64,000 nt of DNA from Thermosediminibacter oceani DSM 16646 (GTDB lineage: Bacteria > Bacillota > Thermosediminibacteria > Thermosediminibacterales > Thermosediminibacteraceae), in the NCBI RefSeq assembly GCF_000144645.1, contig NC_014377.1, positions 806,001 through 870,000 of the forward strand, written 5' to 3'. A program made the translations under genes and the position numbers. Below the pieces are notes generated by a model. The model searched no databases. It was not told the origin of the DNA and saw only the letters and a list, made by a program, of their open reading frames with translations. How positions within the stretch are numbered: the stretch's first letter is position 1; each line of letters begins with the position of its first letter. This document shows positions 6,971-15,690 of this stretch, piece after piece.

Positions 6971-9232
6971 ATGAATCTCGAACAGCTTTTGGAGAAACTA
7001 AAGCATTCGGACCGTTTTAAAAGATGCGTAACCAGGTGGGAGGTAATTCCTCCAAAAGCGGCGGAATACGAACCCTTTCCCGACTATCTCGATAAAAGAC
7101 TCATCTTGGCCTTGAATAAAAAGGGCATTCACAGCCTTTATTCCCATCAGGCAATAGCTTTAGATGAGGTCACGAAGGGCAACAGCGTGGTGGTAGTGAC
7201 ACCTACCGCTTCCGGAAAGACCCTCTGCTATAACCTGCCTGTCCTCAACGCCATCCTGCAGGATAAAAACAGCAGGGCCATATACCTTTTTCCTACAAAG
7301 GCACTTTCCCAGGATCAGGTAGCCGAACTCATGGAAACGGTAGAGGCTATGGGAGAAGATATAAAGACCTTTACTTACGACGGTGATACTCCGCCTTCGG
7401 CCAGGGTGGCCATACGCAAGGACGGCCATATAATTGTGACCAATCCGGATATGCTGCACACCGGTATATTACCTCACCATACTAAGTGGATAAAACTTTT
7501 TTCAAACTTGAAATACGTTGTGATAGACGAAGTCCATACTTACCGGGGGGTTTTCGGCAGCCATACCGCTAACGTTCTAAGACGCCTCCACAGGATATGC
7601 AGGTTTTACGGCTCAAATCCGGTATTCATATGCTGTTCGGCCACCATAGCCAATCCGAAGGAACTGGCTGAAAAACTCACCGGCAGGCAAATGGTGCTCA
7701 TCGACAGGAGCGGAGCGCCATCCGGCGAAAAAAACGTAATTTTTTACAATCCCCCGGTCGTAAACCGGCAGCTCGGTATCAGGAAGAGCAGCCTTCTGGA
7801 GGCAAAAAACCTTGCCCTCGATTTTTTAAAAAACGGTATTAAGACGATAGTATTTGCCAGGAGCCGGCTGGCCGTAGAGGTGATGCTCACGTATCTTAAG
7901 GAGGGAATGAGAGACACACTCAAGGGTTCCGATTCCATAAGGGGCTACAGGGGTGGGTATCTGCCCCGGGAAAGACGCGAGATAGAGAAAGGCCTGAGGG
8001 AGAACCGGATTCTCGGGGTAGTCAGCACCAATGCCCTGGAGCTGGGTATAGATATAGGAGGGCTGGATGTCAGCATAATCACCGGGTATCCGGGTTCCAT
8101 AGCAAGCACCTGGCAGCAGGCGGGGCGCGCCGGAAGGCGTTCTGCAGTATCGGCTTCGATACTCGTGGCCTCAAGCAGCCCCCTTGACCAGTATATAATA
8201 AACCACCCGGACTACTTCTTCGGTTCACCGCCCGAAAGCGGCCTGATAAATCCCGACAACCTTTACATCCTAGTCAGCCATATAAAGTGTGCGGCTTTTG
8301 AGCTGCCCTTTGAAGACGGTGAAAAATTCGGCGTGGAGACAACTGAAGAAATACTTTCCTTCCTGGAGAGCGAGAAAATCCTGCGCCACGTAGGGGGAAG
8401 ATGGCACTGGATGGCTGACGCCTTCCCCGCCGAAGAGATAAGTCTGCGGAGTGCTTCGACCGAGAATTTTGTGGTGGTGGACATCACCGAAGAGCCCAGG
8501 GTTATCGGAGAAGTGGACAGGGCCAGCGCCCCGATGCTCATCCATGAAGAAGCCATTTACATACACGGCGGTCAGCAGTATCAGGTGGAAAAGCTGGACT
8601 ACGAGGAGAAAAAAGCCTACGTCAGGAAGGTCGATGTGGATTATTATACCGATGCGAACCTGGCGGTGGAAATAAAGGTACTGGATGTGTTAAAGGAGCA
8701 GCACCGGCGGGAAGAAACCGCCAAGTACTTCGGAGAGGTTTTGGTTACTTCGCTCGCTACTATGTTTAAGAAAATAAAATTTTTTACCCATGAAAACGTA
8801 GGTTCCGGCCCCATACACCTGCCGCCGGAAGAGATGCACACCACGGCTTTCTGGTTCACGGTTCCGGAAACCGTCCGCGGCCTTACGGCAGAAGACTTAA
8901 GGTCAGGGCTTGCGGGCCTGTGCAACGTGCTGGTCAACATCGCCCCCCTTTATCTGATGTGCGATCCCAGGGATATCCGCGGCGTCATCCAGGTCAGGTC
9001 GCCCTTTACCCAAAAACCGACGATTTTCATATACGACGCGTATCCGGGGGGAGTGGGTTTTGCCGAAAGGCTTTACCAGATGGACACGCAACTTTTAAAA
9101 GCCGCCCGGCAGGTCATCCTCGAATGCGGTTGCGACGACGGATGTCCCTCGTGTGTGGGGCCCCTGGAAGAAGTAGGTCCCGGAAGCAAAGCTTCTGCCT
9201 TAAAACTGATTCAAGGGGTGCTTTTCGATTGA
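6971..9232 (+). CDS. mrfA: MrfA-type DEAD/DEAH-box DNA repair helicase
   Basis: A 753-residue superfamily 2 helicase. Walker A is TPTASGKT (Lys83) and the Walker B box is DEVH (VVIDEVHTYRG). The helicase C domain has AGRAGRR, and a DUF1998 domain carries a four-cysteine zinc cluster near the end (CGCDDGCPSC). In B. subtilis MrfA (YprA) with the exonuclease MrfB repairs mitomycin C lesions, independent of UvrABC. The start ATG has GGGAGGGGAGAG upstream. Its stop overlaps the TTG start of mrfB (TTGA at 9229-9232), which indicates translational coupling and supports the assignment. Confidence 0.93.
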   Translation: MNLEQLLEKLKHSDRFKRCVTRWEVIPPKAAEYEPFPDYLDKRLILALNKKGIHSLYSHQAIALDEVTKGNSVVVVTPTASGKTLCYNLPVLNAILQDKNSRAIYLFPTKALSQDQVAELMETVEAMGEDIKTFTYDGDTPPSARVAIRKDGHIIVTNPDMLHTGILPHHTKWIKLFSNLKYVVIDEVHTYRGVFGSHTANVLRRLHRICRFYGSNPVFICCSATIANPKELAEKLTGRQMVLIDRSGAPSGEKNVIFYNPPVVNRQLGIRKSSLLEAKNLALDFLKNGIKTIVFARSRLAVEVMLTYLKEGMRDTLKGSDSIRGYRGGYLPRERREIEKGLRENRILGVVSTNALELGIDIGGLDVSIITGYPGSIASTWQQAGRAGRRSAVSASILVASSSPLDQYIINHPDYFFGSPPESGLINPDNLYILVSHIKCAAFELPFEDGEKFGVETTEEILSFLESEKILRHVGGRWHWMADAFPAEEISLRSASTENFVVVDITEEPRVIGEVDRASAPMLIHEEAIYIHGGQQYQVEKLDYEEKKAYVRKVDVDYYTDANLAVEIKVLDVLKEQHRREETAKYFGEVLVTSLATMFKKIKFFTHENVGSGPIHLPPEEMHTTAFWFTVPETVRGLTAEDLRSGLAGLCNVLVNIAPLYLMCDPRDIRGVIQVRSPFTQKPTIFIYDAYPGGVGFAERLYQMDTQLLKAARQVILECGCDDGCPSCVGPLEEVGPGSKASALKLIQGVLFD

Positions 9233-10491
9233 ACCTCTCAGAAAAATTGAAAGCCTTCATTGCCGGAAGGGACAAAAAAGATTCACATAAACCAGCGGCA
9301 GGAGATGACAGCGATGAGCTGAGCCGTATCTCCCGCGCGCTCGGCGGTGAACTTCTGAGGACTCCTTACGGGAGGCACATAGCCATAGAGAGGGTTTTTG
9401 ACGGGCATTTTTGCCACGCCGGTGTAATGCTGCGCTCGGTGCTGGATATTTCCCCGGAAATAATAAAGCTCATTGCTAAAAACGCCGATTTTGCGGAACT
9501 TGACTTTAAAAAGACGGCTTTCATTGATACTGAGACAACGGGCCTTGCCGGCGGCTCCGGGACCTACGCCTTTTTAATAGGAGTCGGCTATTTCGACGGG
9601 GACTCGTTCAAACTGGTGCAGTATTTTATGAGCGATTTCGACCAAGAGCCCGCAGTGCTCCACAGCCTGAAGGACCTGCTGGGTAATTTTCGGGGTGTGG
9701 TGAGTTTTAACGGAAAAGCCTACGATATACCGCTCCTGTCCGCAAGATTTCTCATAAACAGGATGGAAAATCCCCTGGAATCCCTGGCCCACCTCGACCT
9801 GCTCCATACCGCCAGGCGCATATTCCGTGAACGCCTCCGGAGCGTCAGCCTGTCGTCGCTTGAACAATCTCTTTTTTATATGGCTAGGAAGGATGACGTA
9901 CCCGGTTTTGAGATTCCATCGATATATTTCAGGTATCTTAGAGAAAAGGACCCGCTCCCTTTGATACCCGTGCTGCACCACAACCGGGTGGACATCCTCT
10001 CGCTGGTGAGCCTTCTTTCCAAAATAGGTCATGCCCTGGGGGATCCATTTCGATCCGGTACCTGCTACGGCCAGGACTACTACTGCCTTGGCCGCCTTTA
10101 CGAGGATATGAGGATGTATAAAGAAAGCGTGGAATGTTACAAGAGGGCCCTCGACGTTCCCGGTGTGAGGGATAGGGCTTACCGGCAGCTGTCTTTGCTC
10201 TATAAAAGGATGGGCCGGTGGGACGAGGCTGAAAAAATATGGATACAAATGGTCGGAGAAGGAATTAACCTACTCTTTGCTCTGCTGGAACTTTCAAAGT
10301 ATTACGAGCACAGGAAGAAGGATTACGAGAGGGCTGCCCGGGCGGCTCAGCAGGCCCTTGAACTTGCCTACAGCAAAAAAAGACTTTTGGGAGTATGCCA
10401 CAGAACCGAGATAGAGGAAATAAAAAAGCGTTTAAACCGTATATTATCAAAAATGTCAAAGACGCGGGGAGAGCAAATGGAAATTGTATGA
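9229..10491 (+). CDS. mrfB: MrfB-type 3'-5' exonuclease with TPR repeats
   Basis: I place the start at the TTG overlapping the mrfA stop, with AAGGGG about nine bases upstream; this gives 420 residues, close to B. subtilis YprB/MrfB (413). The RNase H-like exonuclease domain shows Asp100 and Glu102 in FIDTETTGLAGG, then SFNGKAYDIPLL, a DLLH motif and HHNRVDILSL as the final metal-binding block (DEDDh type). The C-terminal third is TPR-like (YEDMRMYKESVECYKRAL and repeats). The frame stays open upstream to 8920 inside mrfA, but that part is a shadow. A role in crosslink repair with MrfA is known for the family. Confidence 0.92.
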   Translation: MNLSEKLKAFIAGRDKKDSHKPAAGDDSDELSRISRALGGELLRTPYGRHIAIERVFDGHFCHAGVMLRSVLDISPEIIKLIAKNADFAELDFKKTAFIDTETTGLAGGSGTYAFLIGVGYFDGDSFKLVQYFMSDFDQEPAVLHSLKDLLGNFRGVVSFNGKAYDIPLLSARFLINRMENPLESLAHLDLLHTARRIFRERLRSVSLSSLEQSLFYMARKDDVPGFEIPSIYFRYLREKDPLPLIPVLHHNRVDILSLVSLLSKIGHALGDPFRSGTCYGQDYYCLGRLYEDMRMYKESVECYKRALDVPGVRDRAYRQLSLLYKRMGRWDEAEKIWIQMVGEGINLLFALLELSKYYEHRKKDYERAARAAQQALELAYSKKRLLGVCHRTEIEEIKKRLNRILSKMSKTRGEQMEIV

Positions 10492-10527
10492 AGGTGCGAT
10501 ACGACATGAGTTTGTTTGTAAATATAC

Positions 10528-10556
10528 TTGTATCGCATCATGCGCTGTGCTATAAT
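10528..10556 (+). promoter_or_regulatory. glyQS promoter
   Basis: TTGTAT (10528-10533), a 17-base spacer and a perfect TATAAT (10551-10556) precede the T-box leader by about ten bases. Confidence 0.75.
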
Positions 10557-10564
10557 ATATTAAA

Positions 10565-10782
10565 AATTTAAACGGATACCTTCGGATAAGTGCTTTCTCC
10601 CTGCCTGCAGCGAGCGGAGGATAGTGGGAGCTCCGCGGCACAGAAGGCATGTGGCAGCCGGAGGGGTTATATTATGAAAATTTTATAGGTCTTTTTTAAA
10701 GCGGCAGGCTAAGCCTGCAACTAGGGTGGAACCGTCCGGCATCAGGACCCCTAGACTATTAACCGGTCTAGGGGTTTTTAAT
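10565..10782 (+). promoter_or_regulatory. Glycine T-box riboswitch
   Basis: A T-box leader for glyQS. The T-box sequence AGGGTGGAACCG is at 10723-10734. The antiterminator pairs CTAGGG (10721-10726) with CCCTAG (10749-10754); the competing terminator pairs 10747-10756 with 10766-10775 and runs into a T tract. A short hairpin at 10704-10718 fits stem III. The likely specifier is GGC at 10646-10648 in the context AGAA-GGC-A, which matches glycine. Uncharged tRNA-Gly would stabilise the antiterminator and permit glyQS expression. Confidence 0.92.
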
Positions 10783-10817
10783 TTTACAAGTTTATTTGGC
10801 AGAAAGGAGAAGCATAC

Positions 10818-12200
10818 ATGGCTGATAACGGAGAAAAGATTATGAACAAAATAGTTTCCCTTTGTAAAAGAAGGGGTTTTGTGTTCCAGGGGTCCGAAAT
10901 ATACGGAGGCCTTGCGAATACCTGGGACTATGGCCCGCTGGGGGTCGAGCTTAAGCAGAATATAAAGAGAATATGGTGGAAAAAGGTCGTATATGAAAGG
11001 GATGACGTGGTAGGCCTTGACAGCGCCATCTTGATGCACCCGAGGGTATGGGAAGCTTCCGGACACGTCGCCGGCTTTAACGATGCTCTCGTAGACTGCA
11101 AGCAGTGCAAATCCAGGTTCAGGGCCGACCACCTCATCGAAGACACCCTGGGTATTCACGCGGAAGGCAAAAGCGTCCAGGAACTTACGGAGATAATCCA
11201 TAACAACCAAATAAAATGCCCGGTATGCGGCGAGGTTGCCTGGACCGATGCCAGGGTATTCAACCTTATGTTCAAGACCCACCAGGGGGTTGTCGAAGAT
11301 TCAAGTTCGGTAGTGTATCTGAGACCGGAAACTGCCCAGGGCATATTCGTGAATTTCAAAAACGTATTGGACACCAGCCGCGTTAAACTTCCTTTTGGAA
11401 TAGCGCAGATAGGCAAAGCTTTCAGAAACGAAATCACCCCCGGAAACTTTATCTTCAGAACGCGGGAATTTGAGCAGATGGAACTGGAATTTTTCGTAAA
11501 ACCCGGCGAAGATATGGAATGGTTCGAATACTGGAGGCAGTTCACTATGGACTTCTTCCTGTCGCTGGGGGTGAAAAAGGAAAACCTGCGCCTCAGGGAT
11601 CATTCACCGGAAGAACTTTCCCATTATTCCAAAGCCACAACGGACCTGGAATACAATTTCCCCTTCGGTTGGGGCGAGCTCTGGGGAGTCGCCAACAGGA
11701 CCGACTACGATCTTTCGAAGCACATTGAGTATTCGGGGAAAAGTCTGACCTATTTCGACCAGGAGGAAAAAAGACATATCGTTCCATATGTAATAGAGCC
11801 TTCGCTGGGCGTCGATAGAGCAATGCTGGCAATCCTCTGCGATGCTTACAGGGAGGAAGAGGTGGAGGGCGAGACACGGGTGGTGCTTGGATTTCACCCG
11901 GACGTCGCTCCCATCAAATGCGCCGTGTTTCCGCTCTTCAAGAAAGAGCCGCTGGAAGAGCTGGCGCGGAAAATCTACCACGACCTTAAAAAATGCTATG
12001 TGGTGGAATACGACAATACAGGCAGCATAGGCAAGCGCTACCGCCGTCAGGACGAGATCGGAACGCCGTACGCCATAACCGTGGACTTCGACAGCCTCGA
12101 TGACCACAAGGTGACGATTAGAAACAGGGATACCATGCAGCAGGACCGGATAGGAATTGACAATATCAAGGATTATCTGAGGGATAAACTAGGTTTTTAG
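10818..12200 (+). CDS. glyQS: Glycyl-tRNA synthetase, alpha2 type
   Basis: A 460-residue class II aminoacyl-tRNA synthetase that charges tRNA-Gly. It is the single-chain dimeric form (eukaryotic/archaeal-like, common in low-GC Firmicutes). [20 protein letters not shown] near the N-terminus, the class II motif 2 region ([20 protein letters not shown]) and the C-terminal anticodon-binding domain are all present. An insertion with CxxC pairs ([14 protein letters not shown]) is seen between the motifs. The start follows AAAGGAGAAGCATAC. Regulation by the T-box upstream is clear from the sequence. The gene stands alone. Confidence 0.97.
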   Translation: MADNGEKIMNKIVSLCKRRGFVFQGSEIYGGLANTWDYGPLGVELKQNIKRIWWKKVVYERDDVVGLDSAILMHPRVWEASGHVAGFNDALVDCKQCKSRFRADHLIEDTLGIHAEGKSVQELTEIIHNNQIKCPVCGEVAWTDARVFNLMFKTHQGVVEDSSSVVYLRPETAQGIFVNFKNVLDTSRVKLPFGIAQIGKAFRNEITPGNFIFRTREFEQMELEFFVKPGEDMEWFEYWRQFTMDFFLSLGVKKENLRLRDHSPEELSHYSKATTDLEYNFPFGWGELWGVANRTDYDLSKHIEYSGKSLTYFDQEEKRHIVPYVIEPSLGVDRAMLAILCDAYREEEVEGETRVVLGFHPDVAPIKCAVFPLFKKEPLEELARKIYHDLKKCYVVEYDNTGSIGKRYRRQDEIGTPYAITVDFDSLDDHKVTIRNRDTMQQDRIGIDNIKDYLRDKLGF

Positions 12201-12218
12201 CCGTATACATTTAGAAAA

Positions 12219-12255
12219 AACCGCCCACTCTATATAAGAGAAGGAGTGGGCGGTT
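12219..12255. other. Hairpin ending at the start codon of the downstream small gene
   Basis: A perfect 12-bp stem (12219-12230 with 12244-12255) ends one base before the ATG at 12256 and buries part of the AAGGAG ribosome site. It has no T tract on the plus strand, so it is a poor terminator for glyQS; on the minus strand it is followed by a T run. It may limit initiation of the gene at 12256. Confidence 0.6.
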
Positions 12256-12665
12256 ATGCATTATTACAGGTATGACGGTGACATCCTCGATTTTACGAAG
12301 GGGCTGCTTACCGAAAGAATAATGAAGATGGCTGACAACTGCTTTATAAGGGAGAGAAAGGACCGCATAACCCTTTTCAGTCTGAAGCTTCCGATGGTGT
12401 GTCCCGGGACTTACAGGGAAGGCGGTTTGCTGGAATTTTATGCGATAATCAATAAGAAAAAAATTCGCTTACCTGCGACAGGTGCTACTACGGACTTTTA
12501 GGCCGCGGCAAGCTGTGTACTGTAAATTCCTTTCTACTACCCGGGCACTTTCACCACAAGAAGGCCAATTTTGATTCAATGGTCGCGCTATTGCGATACA
12601 ATGGTTATCTCCAACTACCGGTGCCCGATCCAATGACGTGGAGCTATTTGAAGTTCAGATATTAA
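12256..12665 (+). CDS. Unknown protein interrupted by a -1 frameshift at an A7 run
   Basis: The uninterrupted frame ends at 12501 (81 residues), but its last residues after AIINKKK look non-coding. At the seven-A run 12457-12463 a -1 shift enters a frame that stays open to the TAA at 12663-12665, with good codon use and residues such as LTCDRCYYGLLGRGKL and PVPDPMTWSYLKFRY. The fused product would be about 136 residues with one CxxC pair. AAGGAG precedes the ATG. I do not recognise the family. It could be a recent null allele, a sequencing error, or real slippage on the A run. The stop lies two bases before the repeat flanking the downstream insertion sequence. Confidence 0.5.
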
Positions 12666-12666
12666 A

Positions 12667-12691
12667 AAGCCGCTCCAGAAAGGAGCGGCTT
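12667..12691. repeat. 25-base direct repeat, left copy (terminator hairpin)
   Basis: Identical to 14287-14311. Each copy is a complete hairpin, AGCCGCTCC, a 5-6 base loop, GGAGCGGCT, and the two copies exactly bracket the insertion sequence. Before insertion this would have been a single bidirectional terminator between the convergent genes at 12256 and 14312. I read the pair as the target duplication of the IS. Confidence 0.85.
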
Positions 12692-12703
12692 CAGCTTGTA
12701 GAC

Positions 12704-12741
12704 AAAGCCGCTTTTAGGATGCATAACCTAAAAGCGGCTTT
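12704..12741. terminator. Hairpin at the 3' end of the IS transposase gene
   Basis: A 15-bp perfect stem (12704-12718 with 12727-12741) with an 8-base loop. It contains the transposase stop codon and is followed by a T tract on the plus strand, so it would block transcription entering the IS from the left and may also end the transposase mRNA. Confidence 0.75.
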
Positions 12742-14174
12742 TTGTTGAAGGCGAAGAAAATTTTTAAGAAAAACGAATGTAAAGCGGGGACTGTTGGCGG
12801 AAACGTTCCCCGTCTTTTCTTCCATAAAGCCAGCTTTTTTAAATTCATGCATGCGAAAAGAAGCGTGAGGTAATGTCCAACTTTCCTCAAGCCTCGTAGA
12901 TTTGTATAGCGCATGCCATGCTTTTCCTTCGCATCGGCAAATACCCGCTCGATGGTCTGGCCGCGCATTTTGTATAGTTCTTTACCCCATTGGGTGTGTC
13001 TTATATCTTCCGCTATTTCTATGTAATGCTCCCATATATGCCGAGTTATGATTTTTGTGTAATTTTTACTTTTGGTGCACTGTAGGCGCATGGGACATTT
13101 ACAGCATATTTGGGGGTTGCTCCTATATTCCCGGTATCCCGCCCGGTTGGTGGTGCTGTATTCTAATATTTGGTTGTTGGGGCATATGTAACAATCATAA
13201 TATTCGTCATAGACGTATTCGCGTTTTTTAAAGTAACCATCTTTGGTCATCGGCCTCTTATAGGGCATAACGGGAAGCGCTCCTGCCTCAATGATTTCTC
13301 TGCATATCCCGGGGGTTTTGTAGCCTGCATCAACCACTACCGCCTCTATTTTAGAAAATTTATCGTTTACTTCTTGAAATAAATCGGAGAATACCTGGCT
13401 GTCATGAACATTTCCAGGTGCTATTTTGACACCAAGGACAAAGTTGTTCCGGTCACAGGCTACAGAAGCTGTGTAGGCAAAGCAGCGCTCTTTTTCCCCT
13501 TTTTGAAACATCCCACTTTCAGGATCTGTGGTGCTTACCCTGACTTTTTTAGAGCTATTTTCTCCTTTGTTGTTATCGTCATCATCATCTTCTTCTTCAA
13601 AGGGCTTTTTACCGTTTGCTTCCCGTTCGGCGTTGATTTCTTTTAAAAGTTCTTCCTTATATTTTTGAGTCCGTTGCTTAGCGACTTTCTCGATATATTT
13701 ATTCTTATTGGCACTGGCTTTTATGTGAGTAGCATCGATAAATACTGCATCTGTTTTAACAAACCCGCATTCTATTGCTTCCATCAACACCCGCTCGAAT
13801 ATCTTTTCAAATAGATCACTTTCCTTAAACCGCCGTTCATAGTTTTTTCCAAAAGTTGAAAAGTGAGGTATTTTTTCTTGTAATCCATAGCCTAAAAACC
13901 AACGGTAAGCTACATTGACTTCTACTTCTCTGATGGTTTGGCGCATGGAGCGGATTCCATACAATGCTTGGAGCATGAGTAGCTTAATTAACACTACCGG
14001 GTCAATACTAGGTCTTCCTGTATTTTCGCTATATAGGTCTTTTACTTCATCATAAATGAAATTAAAATCGATGCTTTCTTCTACTGCCCTAAGGAGATGG
14101 TCTTGAGGTACTAAGCTATCGATGCTTACTAATTCTACCTGCTCTATTATTTCTCGATTTTTCTTCGTTAACAT
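12714..14174 (-). CDS. IS1182-family transposase
   Basis: A 486-residue DDE transposase from the ATG at 14174; an in-frame TTG at 14189 is possible but has no clear ribosome site. The N-terminal region (SIDSLVPQDHLLR, then RPSIDPVVLIKLLMLQALYGI) is the typical IS1182 DUF772 part. The first catalytic Asp is in FIDATHIKASANKNK, the second in VVDAGYKT, and the Glu is probably in QTIERVFADAKEKHGM. An acidic stretch (EEEDDDDDNN) lies in the linker, and a cysteine cluster (CPNNQ, CCKCPMRLQC) in the middle. The frame is intact, so the element could still be mobile. Confidence 0.93.
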   Translation of the reverse strand: MLTKKNREIIEQVELVSIDSLVPQDHLLRAVEESIDFNFIYDEVKDLYSENTGRPSIDPVVLIKLLMLQALYGIRSMRQTIREVEVNVAYRWFLGYGLQEKIPHFSTFGKNYERRFKESDLFEKIFERVLMEAIECGFVKTDAVFIDATHIKASANKNKYIEKVAKQRTQKYKEELLKEINAEREANGKKPFEEEDDDDDNNKGENSSKKVRVSTTDPESGMFQKGEKERCFAYTASVACDRNNFVLGVKIAPGNVHDSQVFSDLFQEVNDKFSKIEAVVVDAGYKTPGICREIIEAGALPVMPYKRPMTKDGYFKKREYVYDEYYDCYICPNNQILEYSTTNRAGYREYRSNPQICCKCPMRLQCTKSKNYTKIITRHIWEHYIEIAEDIRHTQWGKELYKMRGQTIERVFADAKEKHGMRYTNLRGLRKVGHYLTLLFACMNLKKLALWKKRRGTFPPTVPALHSFFLKIFFAFNKKPLLGYAS

Positions 14175-14253
14175 TTCATCGCCCCACAATATTTTTGTAT
14201 CTTCTTTAATTTTACTAAAAAGCTGATGATTTTTGTACTAGCTTTTGCAAAAA

Positions 14254-14284
14254 AAGACTGTCGACAGTTACTTTGTCGACAGTC
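14254..14284 (-). terminator. Hairpin at the 5' end of the IS
   Basis: An 11-bp perfect stem (14256-14266 with 14274-14284) followed on the minus strand by a run of T. It lies between the right IS end and the transposase start, so it would stop transcripts arriving from the phosphohexomutase gene, a common way for an IS to avoid read-in activation. Confidence 0.7.
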
Positions 14285-14286
14285 TG

Positions 14287-14311
14287 AAGCCGCTCCAGAA
14301 AGGAGCGGCTT
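14287..14311. repeat. 25-base direct repeat, right copy (terminator hairpin)
   Basis: Second copy of the 25-base hairpin sequence at 12667-12691. It ends immediately before the TAA of the phosphohexomutase gene (14312-14314, minus strand), so that gene keeps its terminator despite the insertion. Confidence 0.85.
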
Positions 14312-15670
14312 TTAAAATGCCTTGAGAGGGTTTAAGGCCTTCTGCATCTCTTCCTTTATTCTCTCCAGGCCTTCGGGGGTTTTGGCTTCGCAGCGCACGA
14401 TGAGCTCGGGTCCGGTATTGGAGGCCCTGACCAGGCCCCATCCATCGGGAAAGAGCACCCTGGCACCATCCACGTCAATCATCGGGTATCTTTTCCTGAA
14501 GTACTCCTTTATCGCTTCCACCTTTGCGAATTTTTCGTCGTCGGGGCAGGGCACCCGTATTTCCGGCGTTGAATAATATTTCGGTACATCGGATAGTAAT
14601 TCTGATAATTTTTTACCGGTTCGGGAGAGAATTCTTAATAGCCGGGCGGCTGCGTACAGGGCATCGTCAAAACCGTAATATTCATCGGCGAAAAACATGT
14701 GCCCCGACATTTCGCCGGTGAAAACGGCGCCGATTTCTTTCATCTTGGCTTTAATCAGAGAATGGCCAGTTTTGTAGAACATTGGCTTCCCGCCAAGCCT
14801 TTCGATTTCCTCTACCAAGGCTTGAGAGCACTTTACTTCAACGATAGCTGTGGTGCCGGGATGTTTAGGCAGTATCTCCCGCCAGTAAAGGATCATGAGC
14901 ATATCCCCGTATATGACGGTTCCTGTGTCGTCTACCACGCCTATGCGGTCCCCGTCGCCGTCAAAACCGATGCCCAAATCAAGCTTTTCCCTCAACACCA
15001 GCTCTCTGAGGTCTTTTAAATTTTCGGGCTTCACCGGGTCAGGAAAGTGATTGGGAAAGGAGGGATCCGACTCGCAGTAGATCGGGTGTGTTTCAACTCC
15101 CAGCCGTTTGAACAACTTTTCTGCAAATAAAGATGCAGTGCCGTTGCCGCAGTCGATACCCACCCTTAGGGATTTTGATAACTCGATTTTATCGCATATT
15201 GTTGAAATGTAGTCTTCGGTGGGGTCTATATAAGATAGTTTACCTTTTCCTGATTCAAACTCCCCCTTTTCCATCATTACCCTTATTTTCTGGATGTCGT
15301 CGCCGTAGAGCGTGGCGTGCCCGAAGGCCACCTTAAAACCGTTATACTGCGGGGGGTTGTGGCTGGCGGTTACCATAATACCGGGATTGATGCCGTAGTG
15401 TATTCTGGAGAAATAGAATACAGGAGTCACCACCGTCCCCGGGTCCACTACATCGCATCCGGTGGACATCAGCCCTTCTATCAAAGCACGTTTTAGAGAA
15501 GGCGATGAAGATCTGTTGTCACTGCCCACCACGACCTTTTTCTCGCCGTTTCTCAGAGCGAAGGTTCCGAAAGCCCGCCCGAGGGTTTGGGCCACTTCTT
15601 CATCTATCTCTTCGCCTACAACGCCCCTTATATCGTACTGCCTGAAAATGTTGGGGTTTATCCTCTTCAC
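14312..15670 (-). CDS. Phosphomannomutase/phosphoglucomutase
   Basis: A 452-residue alpha-D-phosphohexomutase that interconverts hexose 1- and 6-phosphates for polysaccharide and cell-envelope sugars. The phosphoserine loop is VTASHNPPQYNGFK, the metal loop GFDGDGDRIG, and the sugar-binding loop GEMSGHMFF. The length and RQYDIRG start fit the bifunctional PMM/PGM (AlgC/ManB) type. I take the GTG at 15670, eight bases after AAGGAGG; a GTG at 15679 lies within the ribosome site. It follows the RMD1 gene by 20 bases and shares its promoter. The bifunctional isomerase at 31800 could supply its substrates. Confidence 0.92.
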   Translation of the reverse strand: MKRINPNIFRQYDIRGVVGEEIDEEVAQTLGRAFGTFALRNGEKKVVVGSDNRSSSPSLKRALIEGLMSTGCDVVDPGTVVTPVFYFSRIHYGINPGIMVTASHNPPQYNGFKVAFGHATLYGDDIQKIRVMMEKGEFESGKGKLSYIDPTEDYISTICDKIELSKSLRVGIDCGNGTASLFAEKLFKRLGVETHPIYCESDPSFPNHFPDPVKPENLKDLRELVLREKLDLGIGFDGDGDRIGVVDDTGTVIYGDMLMILYWREILPKHPGTTAIVEVKCSQALVEEIERLGGKPMFYKTGHSLIKAKMKEIGAVFTGEMSGHMFFADEYYGFDDALYAAARLLRILSRTGKKLSELLSDVPKYYSTPEIRVPCPDDEKFAKVEAIKEYFRKRYPMIDVDGARVLFPDGWGLVRASNTGPELIVRCEAKTPEGLERIKEEMQKALNPLKAF

Positions 15671-15690
15671 GTGATCCACCTCCTTGAAAT

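Larger units (their letters stand above)
12692..14286 (-). mobile_element. IS1182-family insertion sequence (1595 bp)
   Basis: The ends are imperfect inverted repeats: CAGCTTGTAGACAAAG at 12692-12707, and CAGACTGTCGACAAAG read inward from 14286, 13 of 16 matching. One transposase gene fills the element. It is flanked by the 25-base direct repeats 12667-12691 and 14287-14311. Long, variable duplications are known for this family. The element appears intact. Confidence 0.88.

Noticed and set aside
9574-10248. A 224-residue minus-strand open frame within mrfB
   Set aside because: mrfB has all its catalytic motifs in the plus frame; the minus frame shows no domain.
12219-12255. The hairpin after glyQS as its terminator
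   Set aside because: There is no T tract on the plus strand and the stem runs up to a start codon; it fits a translational hairpin better.
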